DNA of 64,000 nt. Origin: Sandaracinaceae bacterium (GTDB lineage: Bacteria; Myxococcota_A; Polyangia; Polyangiales; JADJQN01). A program made the position numbers and the translations under genes. This document shows, piece after piece, positions 25,252 through 35,447 of the stretch (its first letter is position 1; each line of letters begins with the position of its first letter). The notes under the pieces were generated by a model. It saw nothing but the letters and a program-made list of their open reading frames with translations, was not told the DNA's origin and made no database searches. The stretch covers positions 682,001-746,000 of the forward strand of contig JADJQN010000003.1 of the NCBI GenBank assembly GCA_016712745.1. The letters are read 5' to 3'.

Positions 25252-26583
25252 TTACGGCGTCTTGGTCGGACGCGCCGGCTTGGCAACGAAGCCGTTGTCG
25301 CGCTCGGAGATCGGAACGTAGCTGCGAAGCTCCTCGCCGAGATAGATCTGACGCGGGCGCGCAATCTTCTGCTCGTCGTCTTCGAGCATCTCGCGCCACT
25401 GTGCAAGCCAGCCGGCGCTGCGGCCGATGGCGAAGAGGACCGGGAACATGTCCATCGGCAAGCCCATCGCTTGATAGATGATGCCGGAGTAGAAATCGAC
25501 GTTCGGGTAAAGCTTACGCTTCACGAAGTACTCGTCTTCAAGCGCGATGCGCTCGAGCTCGATCGCGATGTCGATGAGCGGGTTCTTGCCAACGGCGTCG
25601 AAGACTTCGTAGGCGAGCTTCTTGATGACCTTGGCGCGCGGATCGTAGTTCTTGTAGACGCGATGCCCGAAGCCCATCAAGCGTCCTTCGCCGCCCTTCA
25701 CCTTCTTGATGAACTCGGGGATGTTGTTGACGCTGCCGATCTCTTGGAGCATGCGAATCGCCTGCTCGTTTGCTCCGCCGTGAAGCGGGCCATACAACGC
25801 GGCGCATGCTGCAGCGGTTGCGCTGTAGGGATCAACTTGCGAGGAGCCGACGCCGCGCATCGCGTTCGTCGAACAGTTCTGTTCGTGATCGGCGTGCAAG
25901 ATGAAAAGTACATCGAGCGCCTTTTCCACTGCGGGATTCGGCTGGTAACGACGCTCGGCCATCTTGAAGAGCATCGCCAAGAAATTTCCAGCGAAGCTGA
26001 GCTCGTTGTCCGGGTAGACGCACGGCAGACCACGACGGTGGCGATACGCGAACGCCGCAAGCGTCGGCATCTTCGCCACGATGCGGTGCATCTGAAGCAT
26101 GCGCGAGTCGGCGTCGTGCACGTCAGTCGCGTCGGGATAGAACGTCGAGAGCGCAGCGACCGTGCTGGTAAGCATTCCCATCGGATGCGCGTCGTAACGA
26201 AAGCCATCCATGAGCTCACGGATATTCTCGTGAACCATCGTGTGGAAGGTAATGTTGTGCACGAACGAGTCGAGCTCGGTGCGCGTCGGCAACTCGCCGT
26301 GAATCAAGAGGTACGCGACTTCAAGGTAGGTGGCCTTCTCGGCGAGCTCGTCGATCGGAATGCCGCGATAGCGAAGGATGCCTTTGTCGCCGTCGATGAA
26401 GGTGATGCGGCTGACGCAGGACGCGGTGTTGGTGAACGCCGGGTCGTAGGTCATGAGACCGAAGTCGTCTTCGCTCGTACGGATCTGACGCAAGTCCATC
26501 GCGCGGACGGTGCCGTTGGTCACGGGCAACTCGTAGGATTTGCCGGTGCGGTTGTCGGTTACCGTGAGCGTATCTTTGGCCAT
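25252..26583 (-). CDS. gltA: Citrate synthase
   Basis: 443-residue hexameric-type (type II) citrate synthase that condenses oxaloacetate and acetyl-CoA at the entry to the TCA cycle. Catalytic regions are visible: HADHEQNCSTNAMRGVGSS, GPLHGGANEQAI with the catalytic His, GFGHRVYKNYDPRA, and the Asp region YQAMGLPMDMFPVLFAIGR. The start ATG follows a strong AAGGAG site (AAGGAGAGATGGACGC). A long antisense frame across the gene (25246-26601) is a shadow. The 205 bases downstream (25047-25251) contain small inverted repeats, for example GCGGTTC/GAACCGC, but no clear terminator. Confidence 0.97.
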   Translation of the reverse strand: MAKDTLTVTDNRTGKSYELPVTNGTVRAMDLRQIRTSEDDFGLMTYDPAFTNTASCVSRITFIDGDKGILRYRGIPIDELAEKATYLEVAYLLIHGELPTRTELDSFVHNITFHTMVHENIRELMDGFRYDAHPMGMLTSTVAALSTFYPDATDVHDADSRMLQMHRIVAKMPTLAAFAYRHRRGLPCVYPDNELSFAGNFLAMLFKMAERRYQPNPAVEKALDVLFILHADHEQNCSTNAMRGVGSSQVDPYSATAAACAALYGPLHGGANEQAIRMLQEIGSVNNIPEFIKKVKGGEGRLMGFGHRVYKNYDPRAKVIKKLAYEVFDAVGKNPLIDIAIELERIALEDEYFVKRKLYPNVDFYSGIIYQAMGLPMDMFPVLFAIGRSAGWLAQWREMLEDDEQKIARPRQIYLGEELRSYVPISERDNGFVAKPARPTKTP

Positions 26584-26649
26584 GCGTCCATCTCTCCTTA
26601 ACAGGGGTGCGTAACGAGCTACGCATGGTAGCTCTGATCGGGGGGCGCC

Positions 26650-28548
26650 TTACAAGAGGGAAAAAGCCTCGGGCAATAGCCGTTCGGCCACCCCCGAGAA
26701 GCGCTCTGTGCGGCGAGACACGGTTCGCGCGAGAGATTCGGGGTCCGCCACCAAGACCACCGACGTTCGGGCACGTGTAACCGCGGTGTAAAGAAGGTCG
26801 CGCGTGAGGATCGGCAGATTTGCATTCGGCAAGAGCACCAGTACGCGATCAAACTCCGAGCCCTGCGCTTTGTGCACGGTCGTTGCGTACGAAAGCGCGA
26901 TGTCGTTCTTAATGGAGTCGAGAGGCGATGCGATGAGACCGCTGCTTGTCGCGAACACACACGCGTCGTGTGGCTCACTAAAACCGTGCGCTAGCACGCG
27001 CAGCACGACGCCCTGATCCCCGTTGAACAAGCCACGCGCGTAATCGTTGCGTTGCATCATCACTGGCTGGCCGCGCTGTAGCTCGACTTCGTCGCCAGCA
27101 TCGCTCAGACGTGATCCGGCGGCGGCGAGCGCACGCGCATGAAGTCGCCTGTTCACTCGTGCCGCGCTTAGCTCGTTGCCTTCGGCGCGTGTGGCGGTGA
27201 GCACACGGGCGCTGTCGTAGTGCGTGAGCAGGGATCGAACGTTTTCGGCATCATTGGCACGAAGCTCACCGCTGCGGTCGAGCAAGAAAGTGTGAGACGC
27301 ACGCTCCGCCAGAGACGAAGGCAGCGCCAAGTGCTCGTCGAAGAACCGGTCCACCGCGTGCGCGGCTTCGGCAACTGCGATGTGCTCCACGCCTTGCCAG
27401 CCAATCTCAGCTGCACGCTTGCGCGTGTGCGCGTGCGTGACCGCTCGTTCGACATCGCCGAGGAGCACGTGCGCGGCGAAATCGAACACGTGCTTGCCGC
27501 TTTCAGACGCGAGATCCATTCGATAACTCTTGGTCAGACGAATCAAATGAGGCAGGCCCTGCTGCCCTTCCGCAGCGCGCACAAGGTCGCGAAACACGGC
27601 TCCAGTTTCCACGGAAGGAAGCTGCTGCGCGTCCCCTAACAAGATGAGATGTGCATCGCTTCGCAGCGAACGGACGAGCCGCGTCGCGAGTACAAGGTCG
27701 ATCATCGAGCCTTCGTCGACGATCACGTATTTGGCAGGGATCGGATTGCGCTCGTGACGCTGAAAACGTTCTGCGCGCTGTGAATACTCGAGCAATCGGT
27801 GCAGCGTGGACGGGGCGGGTAGCGACGCAAGCAAGAGTGCATCGGACTCTTGCGGTGAGGGCAGAGCGCGGAGCGAGCGCGACATGGCGTCGACCATGCG
27901 TTGCGCAGCGCGCCCGGTCGGGGCGGCCACGGCCACGTCAGTCATGGGCACGCGCAAGCGCGCGAGCGCGCGGAGGATAGAGACCGCGAGCGCTGTCTTT
28001 CCGGTGCCGGGTCCGCCGGTGATCAGCGTGAACGGCGAGGTGAGCGCGCGCTCGACGCCGCGCTTCTGCTCGGACGAGAGCGCCGTGCTTTTTTCGATGC
28101 TTGAGATCGCATCCGCCAGCGCAGCCATGGGAGCGACCGACTTCGTGTTGAAACGGTCACGAAGCGCAGCGACAAAGGCGCTCTCTAGAACGTAGACACG
28201 CTCGTGGTAAAGGCAGTCGTCGACAACTAAAAGAGGCTTGCGATCGGCAGCGGTGCCAAAGACTCGCGCAAAGGGCAGCGCGATGTGTTGGACGAGTGAG
28301 TCGGCGAACTCTCGCACCGAAGCAATCTCATCGCCGCTCGCTCCGAGGGCCCGGACATGATCTTCCAATATTGACGCTTCACCGCTCAGCGGAAGCCGGG
28401 TGCTTCCCGAGCGGTCACTCGCTAAAGAGGCCTGCACAAGAAGGTGAAGCGTGCGTTTCTGCGCGCTGCTGGCGGCCGGGCACAATCGCACGAGCTCGCC
28501 GGCGAAGAACGCGTCCACGACGTCGTCTTCGGCGTTTACGTAGATCAT
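26650..28548 (-). CDS. recD: Exodeoxyribonuclease V subunit alpha (RecD helicase)
   Basis: 632-residue superfamily 1B helicase, the fast 5'-to-3' motor of RecBCD. The Walker A motif is ITGGPGTGKTALAV at about 176-189. Motif II is VIVDEGSMID, further motifs include GDAQQLPSVETGAVF, and the C-terminal motif VI region is ALSYATTVHKAQGSEFDRVLV with YTAVTRAR. The ATG at 28548 overlaps the recB stop as ATGA; twelve extra in-frame residues upstream are not needed. It is last in the recC-recB-recD operon. The family usually has about 600 residues, so it is full length. Confidence 0.95.
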   Translation of the reverse strand: MIYVNAEDDVVDAFFAGELVRLCPAASSAQKRTLHLLVQASLASDRSGSTRLPLSGEASILEDHVRALGASGDEIASVREFADSLVQHIALPFARVFGTAADRKPLLVVDDCLYHERVYVLESAFVAALRDRFNTKSVAPMAALADAISSIEKSTALSSEQKRGVERALTSPFTLITGGPGTGKTALAVSILRALARLRVPMTDVAVAAPTGRAAQRMVDAMSRSLRALPSPQESDALLLASLPAPSTLHRLLEYSQRAERFQRHERNPIPAKYVIVDEGSMIDLVLATRLVRSLRSDAHLILLGDAQQLPSVETGAVFRDLVRAAEGQQGLPHLIRLTKSYRMDLASESGKHVFDFAAHVLLGDVERAVTHAHTRKRAAEIGWQGVEHIAVAEAAHAVDRFFDEHLALPSSLAERASHTFLLDRSGELRANDAENVRSLLTHYDSARVLTATRAEGNELSAARVNRRLHARALAAAGSRLSDAGDEVELQRGQPVMMQRNDYARGLFNGDQGVVLRVLAHGFSEPHDACVFATSSGLIASPLDSIKNDIALSYATTVHKAQGSEFDRVLVLLPNANLPILTRDLLYTAVTRARTSVVLVADPESLARTVSRRTERFSGVAERLLPEAFSLL

Positions 28549-31500
28549 CCCCACTGCTCCCGAGCGACGAGTTCGCGCTCCCACGTTCCAAGCTCACTGA
28601 ACGTCGGGCGCACGAAGTACACGCCCTCCCCGCCTCCACTGCGCAGGAAGAAATAGACGAGCCCGCCAAACGAACGCTCGTAGTCTGCGGCCGTTTCAAT
28701 TTGCAACATGCGCACCAGGGCAATCGCATAGAGTCGCGCTTGAACGCCATAGTGCGCCTCGGCGTGCGTGCGTACGCTCGCGCTGTCGTAGCTCGGTAGC
28801 GTGTCGCTCTTCCAATCGAGCACGTACGAGCGCCCCTCGTGTTCGAAGATCAGATCGATGTAGCCCTTCACGTAGCCGCGTTCGACGGAGAAGCGTGCGG
28901 ACTCGGCGCCCGCGGTGGACAGAAGCCGATGCGCCGCTTCAGGAATGGGATAGATGAACTCCGGTTCGCGCAGGTGCTGGCTGGCCGAAGTCAATCCTGC
29001 GATGCGCCTATCGCCGAGTGAAATCTCGCGAGTCATGGCCTCAAAGAGGACACGCTCGGCGTGCGCACGATGACGCGAGTCAATGCCGTACCGGGCGAGC
29101 GTGTGAGTGATCAGACGGGCGATACGCTCGTCAATGCGGAACTGCGCGATCGATTTCGCCGCCCGAAGCGCCTCGATGTCCACGCACTCGAGCAGCTCGT
29201 GCAAGAACAAGCCGGTCGTGATCCCAGGCGGCAGATCATCCTTTGCAGGTGTCGACAACGTTTCGGTGCGAGCAAGCTCAGTCGCGTGGTCGTCAATACG
29301 CGCGCGCTCATCGTTGGCCTTGGCACGCGCAATGCGCGAGTAACTGGTCATGAGTGGCGCGCGATGGGCATATCGCAGGCATGCCGCACGCGACGAATCG
29401 TCACCGAGCTGAAATGCCGGCGGCCAAGCCGCTTGCACCGCCAATGAACGCTCGGCGAGGCGCGGTGTCGCGACCGCTCCGTCCAGGCCGAGCGACTGCT
29501 GCCATTGAAAAAGTGTGGCGTGTTCCGTACGCAGCAGCGATAGATGCGTGTGAAGCTTCATGTACGCGCCGTTCCATTTCCCATCCCGCTCGCCAAAATA
29601 GTGAAGGACGAAGCGGCCCTTGGCACGGGTAAGTGCAACGTAGAGCAGTCGCTCGACTTCCTCGGCGCGTTCGGCCTTGTGCAGATCCTTGATCGACGTC
29701 GGGGCAGCGCCCGGCCAGATCTTGCGCTTGTCGTCTTTGTGATAGGTGTAAAACGTTTCGCTGGTGCGATCGAAGTATCCACCGAACAAGAACACCACCG
29801 CGGCTTCGAGACCTTTGGACTTGTGCACCGTCATGATCTGCACGGCATCTCGATCGCTCTGCAGGCGCTGTTTGTCATCTTCGTCGCCGGGCGGCGCTTG
29901 TTGCTCTGTGATGTAACTCCACAAGAGCCGCGCGAGCTCGTCAATCGTCGCGCGTGAGCGTTGAGCATGTAGCGTCAGCTGCTCGACAATCTGCTGATAG
30001 TTCGTAAGCGAACGCTCGTTGTTCTCAAAGACGCTGCGGCGAATCACCCCGGAGTCTTCGAAAATTGAACTGAAGAATGCGGCGTAGGATTTGTCTTCAA
30101 TGAGCCTTCGCCATGTCCACAGCTGTCTGTGTGCGGGGTGCTCGGACGACCGCAGAGGCACGTGGGCCACATCGTCGAGCGAAAAGCCGAAGAACGGCGT
30201 CAACAAGACCCGCGAGACGCAGCCGCGGTCGTTGGGCCTTGCGATCGCCGAAAAAAGGTCGAAGAGATCACGCGCTTCTTCGGTTTGAAAGAGCCCGTCA
30301 TCCTTGAAGAACGCGTAAGGGATACCCCGTTCGCGCAGCGTGCGACCGACCCACAAGCTCTCGTTGGTCTTGAACGTGAGCACGAAGATATCGCTCGCGC
30401 GAAGCGGCCGCTCGCCGTGGCGATCACGCAACCTCACGCCACGTTCGGGATCGAGCAAGATCGCGATCTCGTCGGCGATGGTTCGCGCAGCGCTTGCTTT
30501 GGTGGCGCGGCTCGTCGCCGGCGCGTTCGCGCTGAAGTCGTGAACAAGAAACGCGCTCACTTCTTTGCCGTCGCGGTCGACAAGTTGAGGAGCGCCCGCA
30601 CCGGCCGAGACCGGTTCGTCGTAACGGTTATTGCCGGTAAAGAAGTTGGTGTTATTCCCGAAAATACGGTGAGCGGCATCGATCATGCGCTCACTCGAAC
30701 GAAAGTTGTGCGAGAGGCGTAGCAGCTTGCCGCCATTCTGCAGAATCTCCCCGCACGCTCGTCGATAGGTCGCGATGTCGGCACCACGAAAGGCATAAAT
30801 GGCTTGCTTCGGATCCCCAACCAAGAAGAGTCGGTGTCCGTCGCTCTCATCGAAGAAGATGCGCTTGAAGATTTCCCACTGAACATCGTCGGTGTCTTGA
30901 AACTCGTCGATGAGCGCGACCTTGTACTGCGCGCGCAATGTGTCGCGAAGCGCCGCGCCACCAGGCCCAAGCAATGCGTTGCGCACCAAGATGAGCATGT
31001 CGTCGTAGTCGTAAAGACCTTCGCTGCGCTTTCGCGCTTCCATGCGTCGGTAGACAACGGGCAAGAAAAATTTTGCGCACAGCGCTTTTTCGCCGAGCAA
31101 AAAGCGCGAAAGCTCCGCGAATTCCTCCCGAATACCTGCTGGGAGTGTTTTCTGAGTCGTTCGCGCGACAAGAGCCGACACGTCGCCGTGAGCGATTTCG
31201 TTTTCGCAGGCAACGAGAAAGGCATCGCTCGTGATCAGCGCTTGTTCGATGCAGGTCTTCAGGCGATCCAGATGCTCGCGATCCTCTGCGCCTTTGGCCG
31301 TCGTCGATTTAACAAACGGCCCCCATCGTTCGATCGCTGGCAGGCACGCCTTGGCCGCACGCAACAGTTTTTCGGGCTCGTAGTCCACGACGACATCGCC
31401 CTTTGCCTTCGCCAGCTCGCGCAATGTGCTTTCAAGAGTGGCCACGGACTGCCCTGCGGTAAGCCAAACCGAAAGAGCGCGCTTTAGCGTCGGCTCGTTC

Positions 31501-31985
31501 GCAAACTCGTTTCGTAGTGCGGCATAGAACGCGTCGCTAAATGCGTCGTCGAACGAGATCTGCTTTTCCGCAAACAAGCGCTGGCTCGCGAACGCGCGAT
31601 CGCGCAGTACAGTTCGGCAGAATCCGTGAATGGTCGAAACAGATGCTGTATCAAACGCGTCGCGTGCAGCGCTCAGACGCTTGCGGGCCTCCGCGTCGAT
31701 CCGCCAATGCGGCGTGTTTTCCGTCATGGATGTTGAGTCGGTGTCGGCCCGCAAGAAACGCTCAATCGCGTCGCGAACGCGAGCACGAAGCTCAAGCGTG
31801 GCTTTCTCGGTGAACGTCACGACCAAGATTTGATCGATCGGAGTTTCGGTCCGCAGGAGCAGGTCGAGAACGAGATGCTCGATGGTGAACGTTTTACCCG
31901 TGCCAGCCGAGGCCTCAATCACAACATGGCCTGTTTCGGGCACTTTCCCGAGCACATCGGGCTTTGCGAGCCGCACGACGTTCAT
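28545..31985 (-). CDS. recB: Exodeoxyribonuclease V subunit beta (RecB helicase-nuclease)
   Basis: 1146-residue UvrD-like superfamily 1A helicase fused to a C-terminal RecB-family nuclease. The Walker A motif is IEASAGTGKTFTIEH (residues 23-37). Helicase motifs include ALIDEFQDTDDVQWEIF, FLVGDPKQAIYAFRGADI and MTVHKSKGLEAAVVFL. The nuclease motifs are GYIDLIFEHEGRSYVLDWKSD near residue 1040, with the Asp and Lys needed for metal-dependent cleavage. The ORF joins recC upstream and recD downstream through four-base ATGA overlaps. It is about the length of the E. coli protein. Confidence 0.95.
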   Translation of the reverse strand: MNVVRLAKPDVLGKVPETGHVVIEASAGTGKTFTIEHLVLDLLLRTETPIDQILVVTFTEKATLELRARVRDAIERFLRADTDSTSMTENTPHWRIDAEARKRLSAARDAFDTASVSTIHGFCRTVLRDRAFASQRLFAEKQISFDDAFSDAFYAALRNEFANEPTLKRALSVWLTAGQSVATLESTLRELAKAKGDVVVDYEPEKLLRAAKACLPAIERWGPFVKSTTAKGAEDREHLDRLKTCIEQALITSDAFLVACENEIAHGDVSALVARTTQKTLPAGIREEFAELSRFLLGEKALCAKFFLPVVYRRMEARKRSEGLYDYDDMLILVRNALLGPGGAALRDTLRAQYKVALIDEFQDTDDVQWEIFKRIFFDESDGHRLFLVGDPKQAIYAFRGADIATYRRACGEILQNGGKLLRLSHNFRSSERMIDAAHRIFGNNTNFFTGNNRYDEPVSAGAGAPQLVDRDGKEVSAFLVHDFSANAPATSRATKASAARTIADEIAILLDPERGVRLRDRHGERPLRASDIFVLTFKTNESLWVGRTLRERGIPYAFFKDDGLFQTEEARDLFDLFSAIARPNDRGCVSRVLLTPFFGFSLDDVAHVPLRSSEHPAHRQLWTWRRLIEDKSYAAFFSSIFEDSGVIRRSVFENNERSLTNYQQIVEQLTLHAQRSRATIDELARLLWSYITEQQAPPGDEDDKQRLQSDRDAVQIMTVHKSKGLEAAVVFLFGGYFDRTSETFYTYHKDDKRKIWPGAAPTSIKDLHKAERAEEVERLLYVALTRAKGRFVLHYFGERDGKWNGAYMKLHTHLSLLRTEHATLFQWQQSLGLDGAVATPRLAERSLAVQAAWPPAFQLGDDSSRAACLRYAHRAPLMTSYSRIARAKANDERARIDDHATELARTETLSTPAKDDLPPGITTGLFLHELLECVDIEALRAAKSIAQFRIDERIARLITHTLARYGIDSRHRAHAERVLFEAMTREISLGDRRIAGLTSASQHLREPEFIYPIPEAAHRLLSTAGAESARFSVERGYVKGYIDLIFEHEGRSYVLDWKSDTLPSYDSASVRTHAEAHYGVQARLYAIALVRMLQIETAADYERSFGGLVYFFLRSGGGEGVYFVRPTFSELGTWERELVAREQWG

Positions 31986-34900
31986 TTCTCACCGAGCCTT
32001 CGCGATAGCACCGGCTGAAAGCGCCTTGCCACAAGCGCCCGCAACGATGCTTCGTCGACCATGGGCAACTCATCAAGCCGGCGTACGGGTCCACGGGCAA
32101 AGCTCGCGTGCTGCGCGTTGCGAGAACCCGCCTCGTAGTCGTCCACGAGATCGTGAATCGAGTCACTCAACGAGAGTGAGTCAGGCTTGCTCGCCCACTT
32201 GAAAACCACTTCGTGAGGCAGGAGATGCCGCGGCGCAGCCCCCAGTAAATCCAAAACCAAAGTAGAGAGCCACGCTCGCGCATCGTCAGGCGCCCAACCA
32301 GTGACGCGACTGAAATGCGACTTCGTGGTCGCGCGGCTAGCAATCACTGGAGCAAAGTAGAGCGCGTCACTTGTGGTGTTGGTGGCGGCCGCATAGAGCG
32401 CGCTCTCCAGCGTAAGCCGTAGCGCAGCTTCCCGCTTGTAGCGATCGATGTCGGGTTTCGTGGACGTCGTCGCGATGAGATGAAGGTAGGTCGCGGTTGA
32501 CTGGTCCGTCGCGTTGATCCGGCCGACGATTTCCACTTCACGTGCGGCCTGACCGGCGTTGTCGGGAAGCGACAAAAGCAGACTCGGGTGATTGGTGGAT
32601 TCCCTATCCTGCTCGTCCACCGGCCCAACGTAGTGCGATCGAAACGGCGGGGCCGACAGACCTTCGAGAGCGAGGTTCTGTGTCCATAGCGACAGAGCCT
32701 CTTCAGCGCGCGCAAGCTCGGCGCGACCAAACACGCCCACCGGCCACTCGCCTAGGCGGGTAAGACGCGCGACCTGCTGCGCGAGCACGGCTTTGGGTTC
32801 GACGTCCGCCGCATGCGCATCGGTCCAAACGCGCCTCAAAAATGGAGCCTTATGCATGAGCTTGTGTGCGAACGGCTCGTTCTCGAGCGTCGCGATGTCT
32901 TCTTCGCTCTCGTCTTCGCGATCACCAAAATGGAACTTCGCGTAGCCCTGCACCTGACACTCAAGAAACTGACGCAGCGCCGAAATCGAAACGCGAATGC
33001 GATCCCGAGTCGGCATGACCTGGCGTTCGCGCGCATGAATACCAAGGGTCGCGTCCAAACGTTGACGCGCGGCTTCGTCGAGCTGCTCGCGTACTTGCTC
33101 GATCGTTATCGGACCGTTCCAGCTTACGCGCACTTCGTTGGCCAGTTTAGCGACGAACGCTTCGCGTCGGGCCTCATCGGGTAAGATACGAGAAGGCAGC
33201 TCGACGTTACGCGCGTCGTAGCGGCGCAGCGGCTCCGGTTCCGGCATCGCCTGGCTCAGGCTGTAGCGTGCTTGCAGGTAAGCGAAGAGGTCACGCACGA
33301 CAATCGACGGCTCGCGCGCATCACCCGTGAGCTCATCCCGCGCCACAAACGACAAAGCGATCGTGTCGCGCGCGCACAAGAGCGTCTCAAGAAACAGATA
33401 CTTGTCCTGTTCGCGTTGGGTGACGTCGCCTGCGATGCGATGAAAGGTGCGCAGGTCGAGTGGATTCACTATCGCAGGCGCGGGGAACTTTCCCTCGCCA
33501 AGTCCCAAAGCGAAAACCACACGAAAGGGAATCGCACGCATCGGAAAGAATGAAGAGACGACTACGCCACCTTCCAGAAACGGGCCCCGCCGCGCTCCCA
33601 GGCCCGCAAGCTTGCCCATCGCAAACCCATAGGCGATGCGAAATGAAACGCGCGTTCCGTCGACGTCGATCTCGGCAAGCTCGTCGATCGCTCTCAGGCA
33701 GACCGTTAGATCGCGCTCATCGCTTTCGTCGCGGGCGCCGAGATGGCTCTTTACAAAATTGCGCAGAAATACAGCCCATTCCTGTATGGTGAGCGCGGCT
33801 CCCATCGCGTGGCGTACGTCCGCGACAAGGGCTCGTACCGCGGTGCCCAGGAGCGCAGCATTGGCACGATCAGATTCCGAAAGCTCAAGCGGCGAGTAAG
33901 CGTTTTCGCCATCGATATATGGGGCGTCACCGTCGCTGTTCATGAATGCGCCGAGCGCGATTCGCTTGATGCCCTGATCCCAGTTGAACGAATCGCTCTC
34001 AATATAGCTACCGGCATGATCGCTACGATCGGCGCCGTGCATGATCGACAGCGCGTCGACCGTCTCCACCCAACGTGAAACGTTTGCATCGGAGTATCGC
34101 GCCGCACACGCTGGATGCGTCAGCACCCGCAACATTTCCGCGCGACCAAAGCGTCCGTTCGGCAATGCGAGCAGAAGCTCAACCCCTTCTACGAGGCGAC
34201 TCTCCATCGCAAGCGGCAGGTCCACCACGTGATGGGGAATCATGTGGTTGTCACGAAACGCCGTGGATAGATGCGACAGATAGGCGTCGCGTTCGGCAGG
34301 ATTGATAAACACGCCGATCTCGTGAAATCGCAGTGGTCTTCCGCCACTCTCAGAGTCGGCCACTGCCGCCCAGATTTGCGCGGCCACGTGCTCGGCTTCG
34401 CGCTGCATCGACGGACAGGTGGTGATCGTGATGCTTGCATCGACCAGCGGTTGCGTTGGTGCTGGATGTTCCGTCGCGCGCTCGAGCACATCACTCTGTA
34501 CGTGTGCCAAGAGTGACTCTGCGCGCGGCGCGGCGAAGCGATCATCCCACTGAAAATCGGCGAGCTTATTCAGCGCTGCTACGTGGTCGCGGCCCGGGCG
34601 CCCCCACTGGCGCAGAAGCGGCATGTCTGGCGCTTCGTCTTTTCCGCTGTCTTCCCAGAATTCGCGGCAAGGATTGAGCGTGTAGATGTGTACGTCGCAA
34701 GCCCGCGCGATCGTCTCGAAAAAGACGTGGTAGGCGCGCGGAAAATAGGAAAATCCGAAGACGAAGAGGTGCGCGGGAACGTTTAACTTAGTGGGTGCGA
34801 GGCCCCGAAAGACGTCGCGCAACAGCCGATAGCGGACGCCCTCGTCTATTTCGCGCGCGCGCAAGCGCTCCATCACCTGCAGCCACACTCGGCGTTGCCA

Positions 34901-35410
34901 AAGTTCCACTTCGCGCGCCGTCTTCTCTTCGAAGGTCAACCGCGTGGCCCACGCGTCGAGCATTTCGGGACGTGCCCCGGCGTACTCGTCGAAGAGGCGC
35001 GCGAGTTGCATCGCGAGTTGAAAGCGCCGCTCGTCCATCGCGCCTCTCGACTCACCGCTCGCCGAAAGCCATGCCCGCGCAGCTTCCAACTCGGGGTGCG
35101 ACATCGCCTGTGCATCGAGCAGGACGGCCAGCACTTGCCCTTCAAGAAGACGTCGATCGATCACCCGCACATCCGGCGCAGCATCACGCAGGAGATCACG
35201 AACCAGCGTCGCCAAAAAGCAGGTGCGCAAGTTCGCAGCGATCCCTAAGCTCTCAGCGAGGCCCTGCTTTAGATACGCTTCGACATTCGGATTCGGAACG
35301 ACGATATGCAGCGCTGAGTAAAGACTCGTCTGACCGCGCACCTCGGCGACGCGCGCCGAAAGCGCGCCCAGCAGCTCCTCCGTTCGATTGGAATAGACGA
35401 GATGAATCAC
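31982..35410 (-). CDS. recC: Exodeoxyribonuclease V subunit gamma (RecC)
   Basis: 1142-residue RecC subunit, which splits the DNA duplex and, in studied species, recognises Chi. Family blocks include the N-terminal LVYSNRTEELLGAL, the ARIDEYAGARPEML-like segment LARLFDEYAGARPEMLDAW, HLFVFGFSYFPRAYHVFFETI, the ASFFPMRAIPFRVVFALGLGEGKFP segment and ISALRQFLECQVQGYAKFHFG. It is the first gene of the recCBD operon and overlaps recB by four bases. The start at 35410 (MIHLVYSN) gives the usual N-terminus. RecBCD rather than AddAB is therefore the main end-resection machine here. Confidence 0.93.
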   Translation of the reverse strand: MIHLVYSNRTEELLGALSARVAEVRGQTSLYSALHIVVPNPNVEAYLKQGLAESLGIAANLRTCFLATLVRDLLRDAAPDVRVIDRRLLEGQVLAVLLDAQAMSHPELEAARAWLSASGESRGAMDERRFQLAMQLARLFDEYAGARPEMLDAWATRLTFEEKTAREVELWQRRVWLQVMERLRAREIDEGVRYRLLRDVFRGLAPTKLNVPAHLFVFGFSYFPRAYHVFFETIARACDVHIYTLNPCREFWEDSGKDEAPDMPLLRQWGRPGRDHVAALNKLADFQWDDRFAAPRAESLLAHVQSDVLERATEHPAPTQPLVDASITITTCPSMQREAEHVAAQIWAAVADSESGGRPLRFHEIGVFINPAERDAYLSHLSTAFRDNHMIPHHVVDLPLAMESRLVEGVELLLALPNGRFGRAEMLRVLTHPACAARYSDANVSRWVETVDALSIMHGADRSDHAGSYIESDSFNWDQGIKRIALGAFMNSDGDAPYIDGENAYSPLELSESDRANAALLGTAVRALVADVRHAMGAALTIQEWAVFLRNFVKSHLGARDESDERDLTVCLRAIDELAEIDVDGTRVSFRIAYGFAMGKLAGLGARRGPFLEGGVVVSSFFPMRAIPFRVVFALGLGEGKFPAPAIVNPLDLRTFHRIAGDVTQREQDKYLFLETLLCARDTIALSFVARDELTGDAREPSIVVRDLFAYLQARYSLSQAMPEPEPLRRYDARNVELPSRILPDEARREAFVAKLANEVRVSWNGPITIEQVREQLDEAARQRLDATLGIHARERQVMPTRDRIRVSISALRQFLECQVQGYAKFHFGDREDESEEDIATLENEPFAHKLMHKAPFLRRVWTDAHAADVEPKAVLAQQVARLTRLGEWPVGVFGRAELARAEEALSLWTQNLALEGLSAPPFRSHYVGPVDEQDRESTNHPSLLLSLPDNAGQAAREVEIVGRINATDQSTATYLHLIATTSTKPDIDRYKREAALRLTLESALYAAATNTTSDALYFAPVIASRATTKSHFSRVTGWAPDDARAWLSTLVLDLLGAAPRHLLPHEVVFKWASKPDSLSLSDSIHDLVDDYEAGSRNAQHASFARGPVRRLDELPMVDEASLRALVARRFQPVLSRRLGEK

Positions 35411-35447
35411 AGCACGCGCATCCTAGCGCGGACCGCACCGTGAGGTA

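Noticed and set aside
25246..26601. 451-residue plus-strand open frame opposite gltA
   Set aside because: It is an antisense shadow of the high-GC citrate synthase gene and has no recognisable domain or start signal.
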